This document shows positions 52,573-60,049 of a stretch of DNA of 60,049 nt, one piece after another. Where the stretch lies: the NCBI GenBank assembly GCA_000337115.1, contig AOIR01000064.1, positions 102,135 to 162,183 of the forward strand. Reading direction: 5' to 3'. The stretch comes from Natrinema thermotolerans DSM 11552. Its GTDB lineage: Archaea; Halobacteriota; Halobacteria; Halobacteriales; Natrialbaceae. The notes beneath the pieces were generated by a model. That model was not told the DNA's origin, made no database searches, and saw nothing but the letters and a program-made list of their open reading frames with translations. Within the stretch, counting starts at the first letter, position 1; each line of letters starts with the position of its first letter. The position numbers and the translations under genes were made by a program.

Positions 52573-53033
52573 AATCCGCCACGACCACACCGCCGTACAT
52601 AGTTCTATCCACCGTTTCCCTCGATTCGGACACGATCCGCTCGCGTTAGACACCGGCTAACCGTTCGGATCGAGGGGACAACCGACGTCTACCGTCGGCC
52701 CGACCACCGGCGTTGCGGGCGCGGCCGCGACGGACGACCGACTACGATCGGCTCGGAACGCGAGCCGAGACTCCCACCCGGCGAGACGGCTCGCGAACGC
52801 CGCCGCCGACCCACCCATCGATCGCGCGGCCGCGTCTCGACCGGGCAGGGAGACGGACGACGGCCCCGACGGCCAGCGAGGGCGGTACGATCCTCGCGCG
52901 TCGATCCGGCCTCCCTCGAGGGGCGGGAAAGCCGACCCTTCCCGACCTATAAAACTGCGTCGGCCGCTTTCCCGCGGGTCGCCGCGTCGAACGGGTTCCA
53001 TAACGAAAGGGCTCCCCCGAAAGACGACCGGAC
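52573..53033. other. GC-rich intergenic region without a supported gene
   Basis: A 461-bp region between divergent genes. Open frames on both strands are Arg/Pro/Ser-rich and not acidic, hence unlikely to be real. A CCTATAAAAC element at about 52945-52954 is a good TATA-like box but sits about 85 nt before the next start at 53034. Confidence 0.45.
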
Positions 53034-53675
53034 ATGAGCGTTATCCGCCGGACGGAGGTCCTCGGCCGGACGACGCGACGACGCGTGGTTGGGGTGACGG
53101 CCGCGCTCTCGGCCGCGGCCGTGGAAACGCTCGGGGTCGGGCTCTGGTTCGGGTTAGTCGTCGGCTCGCGGACGACGACGACCGCGCTCGCGGGGCTCGG
53201 GGTGTTGTTCTGTGGCGCACTCCTCAGGACGGTCGTCGTCGACGCGACGATCGGCGACCTCGGCGATCTCCTGCAACCGCACCGACTCGCCGCGCCGCTG
53301 TTGCTCACCGGCGGCTGGATCTGCTGGCTGCTCGTGGCCGAACTGGTCGGCGACGTGGCCGGCGTCGCCGTCGCGACGGTCGTCCTGACCGCGGTCCTCA
53401 CCGCACAGTGTCGCCTCGAGCGACGCGTCTGCGATCGCTACGCGCGCTACCGGACGGGCTGGCTCGTCGGCCCGGGCCTGCTGTTGGCGCTCGGGGCCGC
53501 CGCGCTGTTGGCCTCCGCCTGGTTTACCGGCTGGACGCTCTCCTCGGGGCCGATTTCGCTCGGGATCACGACGGTCGTCGTCCGCCTCGAGGCCGTCCAC
53601 CTCGGCGCGGTGGCGTTCGGCTTCGCGGCCGTTCTCGCCCACCAGCGCCGGTTCCAGCGGCTCCTGGGTTCCTGA
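53034..53675 (+). CDS. Hypothetical multi-pass membrane protein
   Basis: A 213-residue protein with about six hydrophobic helices (near 18-40, 45-62, 85-105, 108-125, 140-162, 175-200) and a conserved-looking cytoplasmic loop CRLERRVCDRYARYRTGW. The basic N-terminus RRTEVLGRTTRRRV would stay inside. No family is recognised. Its stop abuts the convergent reductase gene. Confidence 0.6.
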   Translation: MSVIRRTEVLGRTTRRRVVGVTAALSAAAVETLGVGLWFGLVVGSRTTTTALAGLGVLFCGALLRTVVVDATIGDLGDLLQPHRLAAPLLLTGGWICWLLVAELVGDVAGVAVATVVLTAVLTAQCRLERRVCDRYARYRTGWLVGPGLLLALGAAALLASAWFTGWTLSSGPISLGITTVVVRLEAVHLGAVAFGFAAVLAHQRRFQRLLGS

Positions 53676-54269
53676 TCACTTCCCCTCCGCACCGACGTTC
53701 TGGTCGCTCTCGAAGGAGTCCGGATCCGGCTCGATCGTCGCGTACTGGACGGCCCGCCGTCCCAGCGTCTCGACCCGCGTGGCCAGTTTCGGATCGACGA
53801 ACTCGCCGCCGTCGAACGCGTCGTAGGCGTTCGGAATCGCCGCCTCGTGGGGGATCACCCACGCGTTCAGCGCCCGACAGACCGACCGCATATGCTCGAG
53901 GGCCGTCACGGGGAAGGCACCGCCCGACACCGCGAGCAGGCCGACCGTCGTGTCCTCGAACTCGTCGAACCCGCAGTAGTCGAGCGCCGTTTTCAGCGGC
54001 GACGAGTACGAGCCGTGATACATCGGTGACCCCAACAGGACCGTGTCCGCATCCCGGACCCGCGCGGCCAGTGTCGCTGCGTCGCCAGCGTCTTCCCGGT
54101 CCCGATCCGCATCGAAGACCGGCAGTTCGTACTCACGGAGGTCCAGCAACTCGGTACTCGCGCCGGCCCCCTCGGCGGCTGCAAGCGCCCGCTCGAGCGC
54201 GGTCCGGGTGTGGCTTCCGTCACGGAGGCTGCCACACAATGCGGTCACGCGAACGTCGTCGTCACTCAT
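53676..54269 (-). CDS. NADPH-dependent FMN reductase (flavodoxin-fold)
   Basis: A 197-residue flavodoxin-fold reductase: VTALCGSLRDGSHTRTAL binds FMN phosphate, LLGSPMYHGSYSSPLKTALDY and LLAVSGGAFPVTAL complete the site. Enzymes of this SsuE/YieF class reduce FMN, quinones or metals with NAD(P)H. The C-terminal tail SFESDQNVGAEGK is extra. ATG 54269 is chosen because longer extensions are basic and overlap the next gene. Physiological electron acceptor unknown. Confidence 0.88.
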   Translation of the reverse strand: MSDDDVRVTALCGSLRDGSHTRTALERALAAAEGAGASTELLDLREYELPVFDADRDREDAGDAATLAARVRDADTVLLGSPMYHGSYSSPLKTALDYCGFDEFEDTTVGLLAVSGGAFPVTALEHMRSVCRALNAWVIPHEAAIPNAYDAFDGGEFVDPKLATRVETLGRRAVQYATIEPDPDSFESDQNVGAEGK

Positions 54270-54380
54270 GGATCGTCGGACGACCGGCAGCGGGAAAAGC
54301 GATCCGAAAGAAACGCTCGTTGACAGGAGAGCGTCGCGCGATCCGACGGCCCTTTGCTCCCGGGCTCCGAACTGGCCGCC

Positions 54381-55370
54381 GTGCAGACAGTCGTCTCGGT
54401 CCTCCTCGAGGAAGCGCTCCCGCGCGTGGTGACGATCACGCTGTTGATCGGCGCGGGCGTCGGGCTGGCGAACCTCGCGGTGGAGTACGGTCTCGTCACG
54501 GTCGTCGCCCGGGTCGGGCGCTATCTCACGGAGCCGGCGAACCTCCCGCCGGAGGTGGGCACCGCCGTCCTCACGAACACCGTCTCGGTGACCGCGGGCT
54601 ACGGCATGCTCGCGGAGTTCCGCGAGGAGGGGCTGTTGGACGACCGCGCGACGCTGATCGCCGTCGTCATCAACACGTTCTTCGGCTTCGTCCAGCACAT
54701 CTTCACCTACTACGGCCCGGTCCTCGTCCCCATCCTGGGGGTCCAGGTCGGGCTCATGTACGTCGGCGCGCGTGCGGGGATCTCGCTGGGCATCTCGCTC
54801 GTGGGCCTGCTCGCCGGTGCCGTCCTCCTCCGTGGCTACGAGTACGACCCCCACGCACTCGACCCCGAGACGCCCGAGGAAGAGGTCCGGACGACCCGCG
54901 ACAAGTTCCGCGCCGCCGGCACGAGTACGCTCGAGCGACTCCGCTCGATCGTGCCCCGGCTGGCCGTCGTCTACTCGCTGGTCTTTCTCGCACTCGAGTA
55001 CTCCGATCGGATCCTCGAAGCCCTTGCCGAGGTCGGGATCACCGAGCCGGCCGCGGCCGTCGACCCGATCGCCGGCCTGCTCGGCCTACCGGGCGCGGCG
55101 GTCCCGGTGATCCTCGTCTCGCTGGTCGATCCGACGACCGGCGCGATCACGGTCGCGCCGCTGATCGGGGACGTCCTGACGCCCGATCAGGCGGTGATCA
55201 CGCTGCTGGTCGGGGGTCTGGTGTCGCTGACGATCGGCACCGTCAAGCGCTCGATCCCGTTCCAGTTCGGGATCTGGGGCGCGTCGTTCGGGACGAAGGT
55301 GATCGTCGTCAACGTCGGGCTGAAAGCCGCGTTCATCCTCGTCGCCATCGCCGTCTTCTTCGTCGCCTGA
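54381..55370 (+). CDS. Nucleoside-recognition/Gate-domain membrane protein
   Basis: A 329-residue membrane protein with around eight helices. Motifs include VGLANLAVEYGLVTVVARVG, VLTNTVSVTAGYGML, a central charged loop, LLGLPGAAVPVILVSLVDPTTGAITV and FQFGIWGASFGTKVIV. They fit the Gate (nucleoside recognition) family also seen in spore maturation and transporter proteins. Transport of a nucleoside or other small molecule is possible but not demonstrated. GTG 54381 is the most reasonable start. Divergent from the FMN reductase gene. Confidence 0.75.
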   Translation: MQTVVSVLLEEALPRVVTITLLIGAGVGLANLAVEYGLVTVVARVGRYLTEPANLPPEVGTAVLTNTVSVTAGYGMLAEFREEGLLDDRATLIAVVINTFFGFVQHIFTYYGPVLVPILGVQVGLMYVGARAGISLGISLVGLLAGAVLLRGYEYDPHALDPETPEEEVRTTRDKFRAAGTSTLERLRSIVPRLAVVYSLVFLALEYSDRILEALAEVGITEPAAAVDPIAGLLGLPGAAVPVILVSLVDPTTGAITVAPLIGDVLTPDQAVITLLVGGLVSLTIGTVKRSIPFQFGIWGASFGTKVIVVNVGLKAAFILVAIAVFFVA

Positions 55371-55461
55371 AACGGGCTGCCTGCGTCGGCGCTCGCTCGA
55401 GCGGGCGAAAAATCAGTGTCGGCCCATTGACCTCGACGGCGGACCGTGGACAGCGACGACG

Positions 55462-55854
55462 CTACGCACTCGCGGCCGACGCGCTCGTCGTTCGGACGCT
55501 CCCGTAGATCCCGACCAGCGACAGGATCGCGATGAAAACGCCGGCCAGCCCGTTGATCCCGACGGCAAGCGCCTGTGACGAATCGATCACGTAGGGAGCG
55601 GCCGCGATCCAGACGCCGAGCAGCGTCAGCACCGCGGCGAGGACGATGCTCGGCGACCGCTGCTCGCCGGTCCGGTAGGCGTGAACCGAGGCCAGCAGGG
55701 CGACGAGCGCACCGACGAGGACGTTGTGGATACCAAGCGTGTCGGTGATGGTAAAGACCGCCGTCGAAACCATGACGAACGCCCCCAAGACCGCGGTCAG
55801 TCCCGCCGTTCGTTCGACCAGTACCGCCGCATCGTCCGCTTGGTGGGTACTCAT
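55462..55854 (-). CDS. SPW-repeat-type membrane protein, small
   Basis: A 130-residue protein with four helices in two pairs: FVMVSTAVFTITD followed by IHNVLVGALVALLASVHAYRTG, then VLAAVLTLLGVWIAAAPYVI and INGLAGVFIAILSLVGIYGS. The WIAAAPYV plus (H/I)NxLxG arrangement is that of SPW-repeat proteins, membrane proteins of unknown function. Neighbour 56042-56470 is a related gene on the same strand. Confidence 0.75.
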   Translation of the reverse strand: MSTHQADDAAVLVERTAGLTAVLGAFVMVSTAVFTITDTLGIHNVLVGALVALLASVHAYRTGEQRSPSIVLAAVLTLLGVWIAAAPYVIDSSQALAVGINGLAGVFIAILSLVGIYGSVRTTSASAASA

Positions 55855-56041
55855 ATTCGGTACTACTGACAGCCACGCATATGAGAGCAGCGGCGATTCC
55901 TCGCGACGGGGACTCGAGCAGCGCCGGTATCCGGCGGAGCCACGGCGGTTACCGACCGGATCACGTGAACCGTCGGAAGTCATTGCCGAGGCACCCACAG
56001 GACGGGCGCGGTTACACCCGACAACCGTTAGACGAACCGTC

Positions 56042-56470
56042 TCAGGCCCGGGCTCGCGCACGCTCCGGCGTGTCGGCCTTATTGTTGGCGTAGGCGTTGT
56101 ACGCCGCGAGGGCCGCGACGAGCAGCCCCGAGATCGCCGTCCCGGTCGCCAGCGCGTTGCCGCCCATGTCGATAAACGAGGGCGAGACGAGCGCCCACAG
56201 CCCCAGCAGGACCGTTAGCGACGCGACCCCGACGCTGGCCAGTCGGTCCTTCGACAGCCGGTAGAAGTTGTAACCGGCCGTCAGGAAGATCGCCGTCCCG
56301 ACCAGCGTATCGTTCCAGACCGCCGCGTCCGTCGACTCGAGCAGGAACGGCGACGCGACCAGATACAGGCCAAGCAGCGCCGCGAGGGCGCTGATCCACT
56401 GCATCACGTCGGTGTTGAGCGAGTTGTAGTCGGTACGGGTCCGGCGTTCGGTGTCGGATGCGTCGCTCAT
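56042..56470 (-). CDS. SPW-repeat membrane protein
   Basis: A 142-residue protein with an N-terminal soluble stretch (NSLNTDVMQWISALAALL) and two SPW units: GLYLVASPFLLESTDAAVWNDTLVGTAI and LGLWALVSPSFIDMGGNALATGTAISG. Four membrane helices and a short basic tail are predicted. Paralogue of the next gene downstream (55462-55854). Function unknown; both may be stress-related envelope proteins. Confidence 0.82.
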   Translation of the reverse strand: MSDASDTERRTRTDYNSLNTDVMQWISALAALLGLYLVASPFLLESTDAAVWNDTLVGTAIFLTAGYNFYRLSKDRLASVGVASLTVLLGLWALVSPSFIDMGGNALATGTAISGLLVAALAAYNAYANNKADTPERARARA

Positions 56471-56623
56471 GTTTCTCAGCCGAGGGTAGCCGAGTGTCGG
56501 CTATAACGACAGTGCCTGCAGTCGTCGGGCGGTTCATACCGGCTCGGGATGCGGGCCGGCCGGTGGCGACCGCCCTGTGCGGTGGAACGAAGCGCCGGCT
56601 CGACGACCGCTCGATCCGTCGAG

Positions 56624-56749
56624 TCACCCCAGCCGCCGGCCGTCCGCAGCGACCGCCAGCGTGCAGTCGTCACAGCACCACCAGCCCATCAGCGGGTCGC
56701 GCTCGAGCGGGACGCCACCGCTCGGGCACCGCTGGCGGTCCCCGGTCAC
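56624..56749 (-). CDS. 41-residue Cys-rich microprotein
   Basis: A short frame beginning at a GTG that overlaps the stop of the upstream winged-helix gene as GTGA. The product has RCPSGGVPLERD and GWWCCDDCTLAVAADG, an arrangement like half of a zinc ribbon (one Cys, then C-C-x2-C). Very small haloarchaeal zinc-finger proteins are common and expressed. The overlap implies translational coupling with the regulator. No known family assigned. Confidence 0.5.
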   Translation of the reverse strand: MTGDRQRCPSGGVPLERDPLMGWWCCDDCTLAVAADGRRLG

Positions 56750-57123
56750 CGGTCGGCTCCTCGAGCGACCACCGTGAGGTCGCAGGCCGCCGCGAGGCGT
56801 TCGGCCCGGTGGCGGAGCAGCGCACGACCGGCGTCCGTCAGCCGGTAGGCACTCTCGCACGGCTCGAGCAGACTGCGTCCTACCAATGCCCGCAGGTTCC
56901 GCTCGAGCCTGACGCGACTGACGCTCGGATAGCGCCGCTCGAGTTCGCCGGCGATCGCGTCGATCGGGTTCGGCGTCCGCGTGCGCTCGAGGCGGACGAG
57001 GGCCTCGAGACAGTCGCGCTGGAGGGCGGTACACTGGATCCAGCGCCGGCTCGCGTCGTGGTCGTCCGGTAGTGCGGTCGCGCTGTCGGGGCTTTCAAGG
57101 CCCCGTGAATCGTCGTCGTGCAT
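56746..57123 (-). CDS. Winged-helix DNA-binding protein
   Basis: A 125-residue regulator-like protein: CTALQRDCLEALVRLERTRTPNPIDAIAGEL, recognition helix SVSRVRLERNLRALVGRSLLEP and wing ESAYRLTDAGRALLRHRAERL. It resembles haloarchaeal PhiH1-repressor-like winged helices. Start at ATG 57123 is preferred over upstream basic codons. It is followed by the Cys-rich microprotein and divergent from the ribbon-helix-helix gene, so it may repress the intergenic promoters. Confidence 0.72.
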   Translation of the reverse strand: MHDDDSRGLESPDSATALPDDHDASRRWIQCTALQRDCLEALVRLERTRTPNPIDAIAGELERRYPSVSRVRLERNLRALVGRSLLEPCESAYRLTDAGRALLRHRAERLAAACDLTVVARGADR

Positions 57124-57298
57124 GGCTTCCGAAGGGTGGTTTTTGGGAGCCGATCGCGGCCCGGTGTTGCACCACCGGCCCGCGGCTTTCGGACCCGTAA
57201 GCGGTGGGTCCGTATATCGCTCCCCACACACACACCATAATCTCATGAATCAATAAAACCATGGGGCAATGAGATAGTCAAGCCATGATATACGGGAA

Positions 57299-57322
57299 GC
57301 TTTGAAATCGGGGTTTCATAGC
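57299..57322 (+). promoter_or_regulatory. Inverted repeat upstream of the RHH gene
   Basis: GCTTTGAAA at 57299-57307 and TTTCATAGC at 57314-57322 are complementary at 8 of 9 positions around a 6-nt centre. The site covers 7-30 nt before ATG 57329, where a self-regulating ribbon-helix-helix protein or the divergent winged-helix protein could bind. Confidence 0.5.
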
Positions 57323-57328
57323 TAGTCC

Positions 57329-57466
57329 ATGGCCGATGAGAAGACGACGGTAACGGTGTCGACGGAGACCTGGAAGCGGCTCACGATGCGGAAAGATCCG
57401 GGCGATAGTTTCGACGACGTGATCACCGACCTGCTCGATGAAGTCGAAGACACGGACGGCGACTGA
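57329..57466 (+). CDS. Ribbon-helix-helix antitoxin-like protein (DUF7557/VapB type)
   Basis: A 45-residue protein: TTVTVSTETWKRLTMRKD gives the beta strand and first helix, then SFDDVITDLLDEV the second helix. This is the haloarchaeal VapB-like antitoxin pattern (DUF7557). Such proteins usually sit next to a PIN-domain toxin, yet none is present; the next genes are a small membrane protein and a PD-(D/E)XK-type nuclease. An inverted repeat is just upstream of the start. Confidence 0.7.
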   Translation: MADEKTTVTVSTETWKRLTMRKDPGDSFDDVITDLLDEVEDTDGD

Positions 57467-57503
57467 CTCATAGTCGCGGACTGCTCTCAGCCTCGAGCGT
57501 GGG

Positions 57504-57665
57504 GTGTTCTCGAGACAGACCCTCGGGTTGATCGCCGTCGCGGTGTTCGCACTCGGACAGGGTACGTGGTCGGTCGCGGTCCTATCGCTCCTACTCGCTG
57601 GACTCTTCACCTATGGCCCTGCTCGAGCGGATCGACGCTGGCGAGACGAACGGAGGGAACCGTGA
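57504..57665 (+). CDS. Small two-helix membrane protein
   Basis: A 53-residue frame from GTG 57504: LGLIAVAVFALGQG and WSVAVLSLLLAGLFTYG form two hydrophobic helices, followed by a basic tail RADRRWRDERREP. The stop overlaps the start of the nuclease gene as GTGA, supporting that it is translated. No family. It may localise or couple to the nuclease. Confidence 0.5.
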   Translation: MFSRQTLGLIAVAVFALGQGTWSVAVLSLLLAGLFTYGPARADRRWRDERREP

Positions 57666-58045
57666 ACCGTTCGAAGCGCGCCAACCACTTCGGAACAGCC
57701 GTCGAGAAACGAATGGCCGAGAAGCGTCGCTTCGACCTTGAGCGGGCGAGCTGGCACGACGCTCGGTTCGGGAACGGGACGCCGGTCGAAATCAAGAGTA
57801 CGATGCACAAACACGCGGACGGCCAGCCGGGCAACTGGAAGGTCTATCGCAAATATCACGAGAAACTCCGGCGTCACGACGGCTGGTATTGTTTTGTTGT
57901 CTACCGGCCCCATGGGCGCTCAGGCTGTACGATCCTCCGTGATAAGATGGTCCGCGCGGGAGATCTCCCGTTGCTCCGGTGGCACGGGGGCGGTGATCAC
58001 CGCGGGACCGAACAGACAAAAATCTCGATCGACTCGATTTTCTAA
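57662..58045 (+). CDS. PD-(D/E)XK-type nuclease, resolvase-like
   Basis: A 127-residue protein from GTG 57662. Residues D33, E43 and K45 (HDARFGNGTPVEIKST) fit the D-x9-E-x-K active site of PD-(D/E)XK nucleases, with an upstream helix GTAVEKRMAEKRRF and later strands WYCFVVYRP and CTILRD. The gene size and context (small RHH gene, membrane peptide) resemble endonuclease genes of haloarchaeal viruses and integrative elements. A Holliday-junction-type or host-defence function is possible; the fold assignment is by motif only. Confidence 0.6.
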   Translation: MNRSKRANHFGTAVEKRMAEKRRFDLERASWHDARFGNGTPVEIKSTMHKHADGQPGNWKVYRKYHEKLRRHDGWYCFVVYRPHGRSGCTILRDKMVRAGDLPLLRWHGGGDHRGTEQTKISIDSIF

Positions 58046-58083
58046 TTGCGCCGCTTCGAAAATATCACATCTCTTATCTGAAC

Positions 58084-58608
58084 CTAGTTGAGTCGACCGT
58101 CGATATCAAGTTTTGTGAACGCCTCCAGTACCGCTTCTCGTTTTGGAGCATCCTCACTCCCGTGGTGCGGCATCCGGGTCAATGTCTCAAGATGTCCACG
58201 GTTCCCAATTGAGGTATAAACATCTTCAAAGACCCCAACGTCGTCAACAACATCAAAATCGTCAAGCATGAACCCTTTGTACGTTTGCATTTCCCCATTA
58301 GATTTTTCGAGTTTCGGGAATGCGACCGAAGCGGGAGACACCCGGCCGATAGCGACTGTTTCCATTTCTTTCGTATGAACAACACCAATCCCGCCAACGC
58401 GAGATAGTTCACGAAGTGTTTCGAAACTCCGTGTTGCAGCACCCTTTGAATTCTCTGACGCATCGGTAGCGTCCATGCCTTCGTCTCCAGTAAAATCAAG
58501 GACAGCCATACCGGATTCGGTCAAATCTTCTGCAGACCTTCGGGTATCCAGATTATTTCGGTGTTCAAACACCATCACAGAGTCGTTCTCGTTAGCTTCA
58601 TCAAACAT
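58084..58608 (-). CDS. Orphan hypothetical protein, AT-richer
   Basis: A 174-residue protein, acidic (MFDEANENDSVMVFEHR), with IGVVHTKEMETVAIGRVSPASVAF and MPHHGSEDAPKREAVLEAF. GC content and codon use are clearly lower than in the rest of the window, pointing to recent transfer. I recognise no family and no catalytic motif. It lies between a nuclease gene and a Fic gene. It could be a degraded piece of a larger mobile-element gene. Confidence 0.5.
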   Translation of the reverse strand: MFDEANENDSVMVFEHRNNLDTRRSAEDLTESGMAVLDFTGDEGMDATDASENSKGAATRSFETLRELSRVGGIGVVHTKEMETVAIGRVSPASVAFPKLEKSNGEMQTYKGFMLDDFDVVDDVGVFEDVYTSIGNRGHLETLTRMPHHGSEDAPKREAVLEAFTKLDIDGRLN

Positions 58609-58700
58609 TACACTTTGGAAGTCTCAAAACTCACATATAATACCGGCGCTTTACTCGGTTAAACGCCGATAAGGGATGATAGAGGTTCTGGAGGAGCCAT

Positions 58701-58862
58701 ATGGACGTTATTCGGCACGTCGTTAAGGGCACTGACCAGAGCTTTCGTCTTGTTGCAGTCGCAAAGTCGACTGCACGTTCGATTCTACCCTGCCGATATG
58801 CAACCCCGAGAGAACGAGGCTATTTGATACTCAAAATTCAGCGGCAGTCACCAATACTCTAG
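58701..58862 (+). CDS. Possible 53-residue ORF with strong Shine-Dalgarno
   Basis: ATG 58701 is preceded by GGAGGAG at 58690-58696, a good Shine-Dalgarno match at short spacing. The predicted peptide begins MDVIRHVVKGTDQSFRLVAV and has no recognised domain. It overlaps the end of the convergent Fic gene by 15 nt. The site might be chance in an AT-rich transferred region, so this is a tentative call. Confidence 0.25.
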   Translation: MDVIRHVVKGTDQSFRLVAVAKSTARSILPCRYATPRERGYLILKIQRQSPIL

Positions 58863-60041
58863 TTCTTCGACGGGCTTTTGGATGATATTAAAGACTTCTC
58901 GGGATCGAAACACTCGATTTCGTTTGTTCCCAGTGGTTTCTTCTAGAACACCGTCGTCTTCCAGTCTGCCGACTGCGTTATTAGCTGCATTATATGTCAT
59001 TTCAAGCATTTCTTTTGCTTCGTTCACGGTGATATACGGTTTTGTAAAAATCTCCATCGCTAACTGGGACACAGAGTTAGCTTCATCTTGGTATCTGTCT
59101 CGATATTCATCTCGCAAGTCAAGCAACTCAGATGCCCTACAGAAGGCTTCTTGTGCTTGTTGAGAGATGCCTCTTAGGAAGAAAGCCAACCACTCTTCCC
59201 AAGCGTTGTCACGGCTAACAGCTAACAAACGATCAGTATATTCCTCTCTATTCCGATTAAAATATGAACTTGGGTAAAGATAGGGCTCAGGCAATAGATC
59301 TTCGTCACACATCATTAACATGATTATGAGTCGTCCCATTCTTCCATTCCCATCTCGGAAAGGATGTATTGTTTCTAATTGGTAATGTACTAGCCCAATA
59401 TCTATTAATGATTGGTATTTCCCCCCTGTTTGCATGTATGTCTCTAAATTCTCCATCTGATAGGGAACTATCATTGGTGGTGGAGGGACAAACCGTGCAT
59501 CTTCACCACGACCACCAATATACACTTGGGTATCTCGAAACTCTCCCGGTTGTTTGTTTTCGCCACGGACCCCACTCATTAGAGTTTCATGTAGTGTCTT
59601 GACTAAATCCAAATTGATTCCATCATCCATCTTAGAAATCCCCTGAAATACTGCCTGAACATAGTTGTGAACTTCTTGTAATTCATTCCGGCTTGGTCCT
59701 GATTGTCCTTTTTCCTGTCCCGCCTCGTATTCGTACACATCAGATAGAGTAACTCTTGTACCTTCAATTTCTGATGATACAACTGCCTCTTTGTAAATAA
59801 AAGGGCTGATTAGCATGCTGGGATTGTCTACTCGGCGTCCCACACCACTTAGTTGACCAACATTGGTTGTAGCTTCAGTGAAAACCTCTAGGAGTTCGCC
59901 TTCCAAAGAGATCTCTGGAGGAAGTGGTTCCGGTTTAAATGCAAGATCTCCTCCCGAATTCACTAACTCACCAGGTATTCCATCAGATTGGAAGCTCTCA
60001 ACGTCCATGGGTACTTTAACAAGTTCGCCATATTTAGCCAT
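58848..60041 (-). CDS. Class II Fic-family adenylyltransferase
   Basis: A 397-residue Fic protein. The active site HPFRDGNGRMGR occupies 226-237 (catalytic H226). An inhibitory motif S-x3-E-G sits on the N-terminal side at S89-G94 (SSEIEGT), so this is a class II enzyme whose glutamate E93 blocks ATP binding until released. A Fic-N-type domain precedes it and a winged helix follows (ITVNEAKEMLEMTYNAANNAVGRLED). Such proteins AMPylate target proteins or act as toxin-like switches. AT-rich codon use indicates transfer. The gene is complete, with ATG at 60041. Confidence 0.9.
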   Translation of the reverse strand: MAKYGELVKVPMDVESFQSDGIPGELVNSGGDLAFKPEPLPPEISLEGELLEVFTEATTNVGQLSGVGRRVDNPSMLISPFIYKEAVVSSEIEGTRVTLSDVYEYEAGQEKGQSGPSRNELQEVHNYVQAVFQGISKMDDGINLDLVKTLHETLMSGVRGENKQPGEFRDTQVYIGGRGEDARFVPPPPMIVPYQMENLETYMQTGGKYQSLIDIGLVHYQLETIHPFRDGNGRMGRLIIMLMMCDEDLLPEPYLYPSSYFNRNREEYTDRLLAVSRDNAWEEWLAFFLRGISQQAQEAFCRASELLDLRDEYRDRYQDEANSVSQLAMEIFTKPYITVNEAKEMLEMTYNAANNAVGRLEDDGVLEETTGNKRNRVFRSREVFNIIQKPVEELEYW

Positions 60042-60049
60042 TTTGGATA

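Noticed and set aside
53408-55507. 699-codon plus-strand frame covering three genes
   Set aside because: Arg/Pro/Ser-rich and crosses the membrane protein, FMN reductase and Gate-domain genes in the wrong frames.
57329-58045. Classical VapBC toxin-antitoxin pair
   Set aside because: The RHH protein is antitoxin-like, but no PIN domain with its acidic residues follows; the downstream protein has a D...ExK pattern instead.
1-60049. CRISPR arrays, rRNA genes or complete insertion sequences
   Set aside because: No regularly spaced direct repeats, no rRNA-like segments and no transposase or integrase frame were found on either strand.

Overview
This window is a piece of a haloarchaeal chromosome, most likely from the Natrialbales (Natrinema/Haloterrigena-like). 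The evidence is high GC, very acidic proteins, CDP-archaeol synthase, a TFB transcription factor, a Bat-type HTH_10 regulator with a HalOD1 protein, several haloarchaea-only families, an intron-containing elongator tRNA-Met, and many genes with a TATA-like box about 30-34 nt before the start codon (leaderless transcripts). Genus is an inference from general resemblance.

Left third (about 0.4-30 kb): nitrogen-compound catabolism. The anchor is an M24-family protein at 17.9 kb that closely resembles bacterial ectoine hydrolase DoeA/EutD. Around it lie an AstE/DoeB-like deacylase with a threonine-synthase-like PLP enzyme, two class III aminotransferases (one diaminobutyrate type, followed by RidA), two M20 amidohydrolases, a BCCT solute importer, a second M24 protein, an NAD(P) aldehyde dehydrogenase of the succinate/aspartate-semialdehyde type, glutamate dehydrogenase, proline dehydrogenase and an amino acid permease fused to stress-protein domains. 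Read together they could import ectoine-like solutes and take them through acetyl-diaminobutyrate and diaminobutyrate to aspartate semialdehyde and central metabolism. The aminotransferase and doeA promoters share a 12-bp motif. A threonine dehydratase/EutB-like gene in this region is truncated and joined to the tail of a glutamate-cysteine ligase gene, which is a deletion scar.

Middle (26-36 kb): heme A synthase-like protein, a UDG-like protein, a Tat-exported lipoprotein protease and multicopper oxidase, TFB with a small winged-helix protein, haloarchaeal DUF proteins and tRNA-Met. From 37 to 46 kb there is a surface-glycoconjugate block: two glycosyltransferases, two alkaline-phosphatase/sulfatase-fold proteins, a flippase-like membrane protein, a DedA protein and a membrane arylsulfotransferase.

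Right third (46-60 kb): universal stress protein, HalOD1 and a 1054-residue Bat-like sensor regulator, an N4-type DNA methyltransferase, several membrane proteins and two SPW-repeat proteins. From about 56.6 kb onward small accessory genes appear (winged helix, Cys-rich microprotein, ribbon-helix-helix protein, PD-(D/E)XK nuclease), followed by clearly AT-richer DNA with an orphan gene and a class II Fic protein, suggesting a horizontally acquired segment that continues beyond the window. The far left edge carries a 240-bp long-armed palindrome resembling a MITE.
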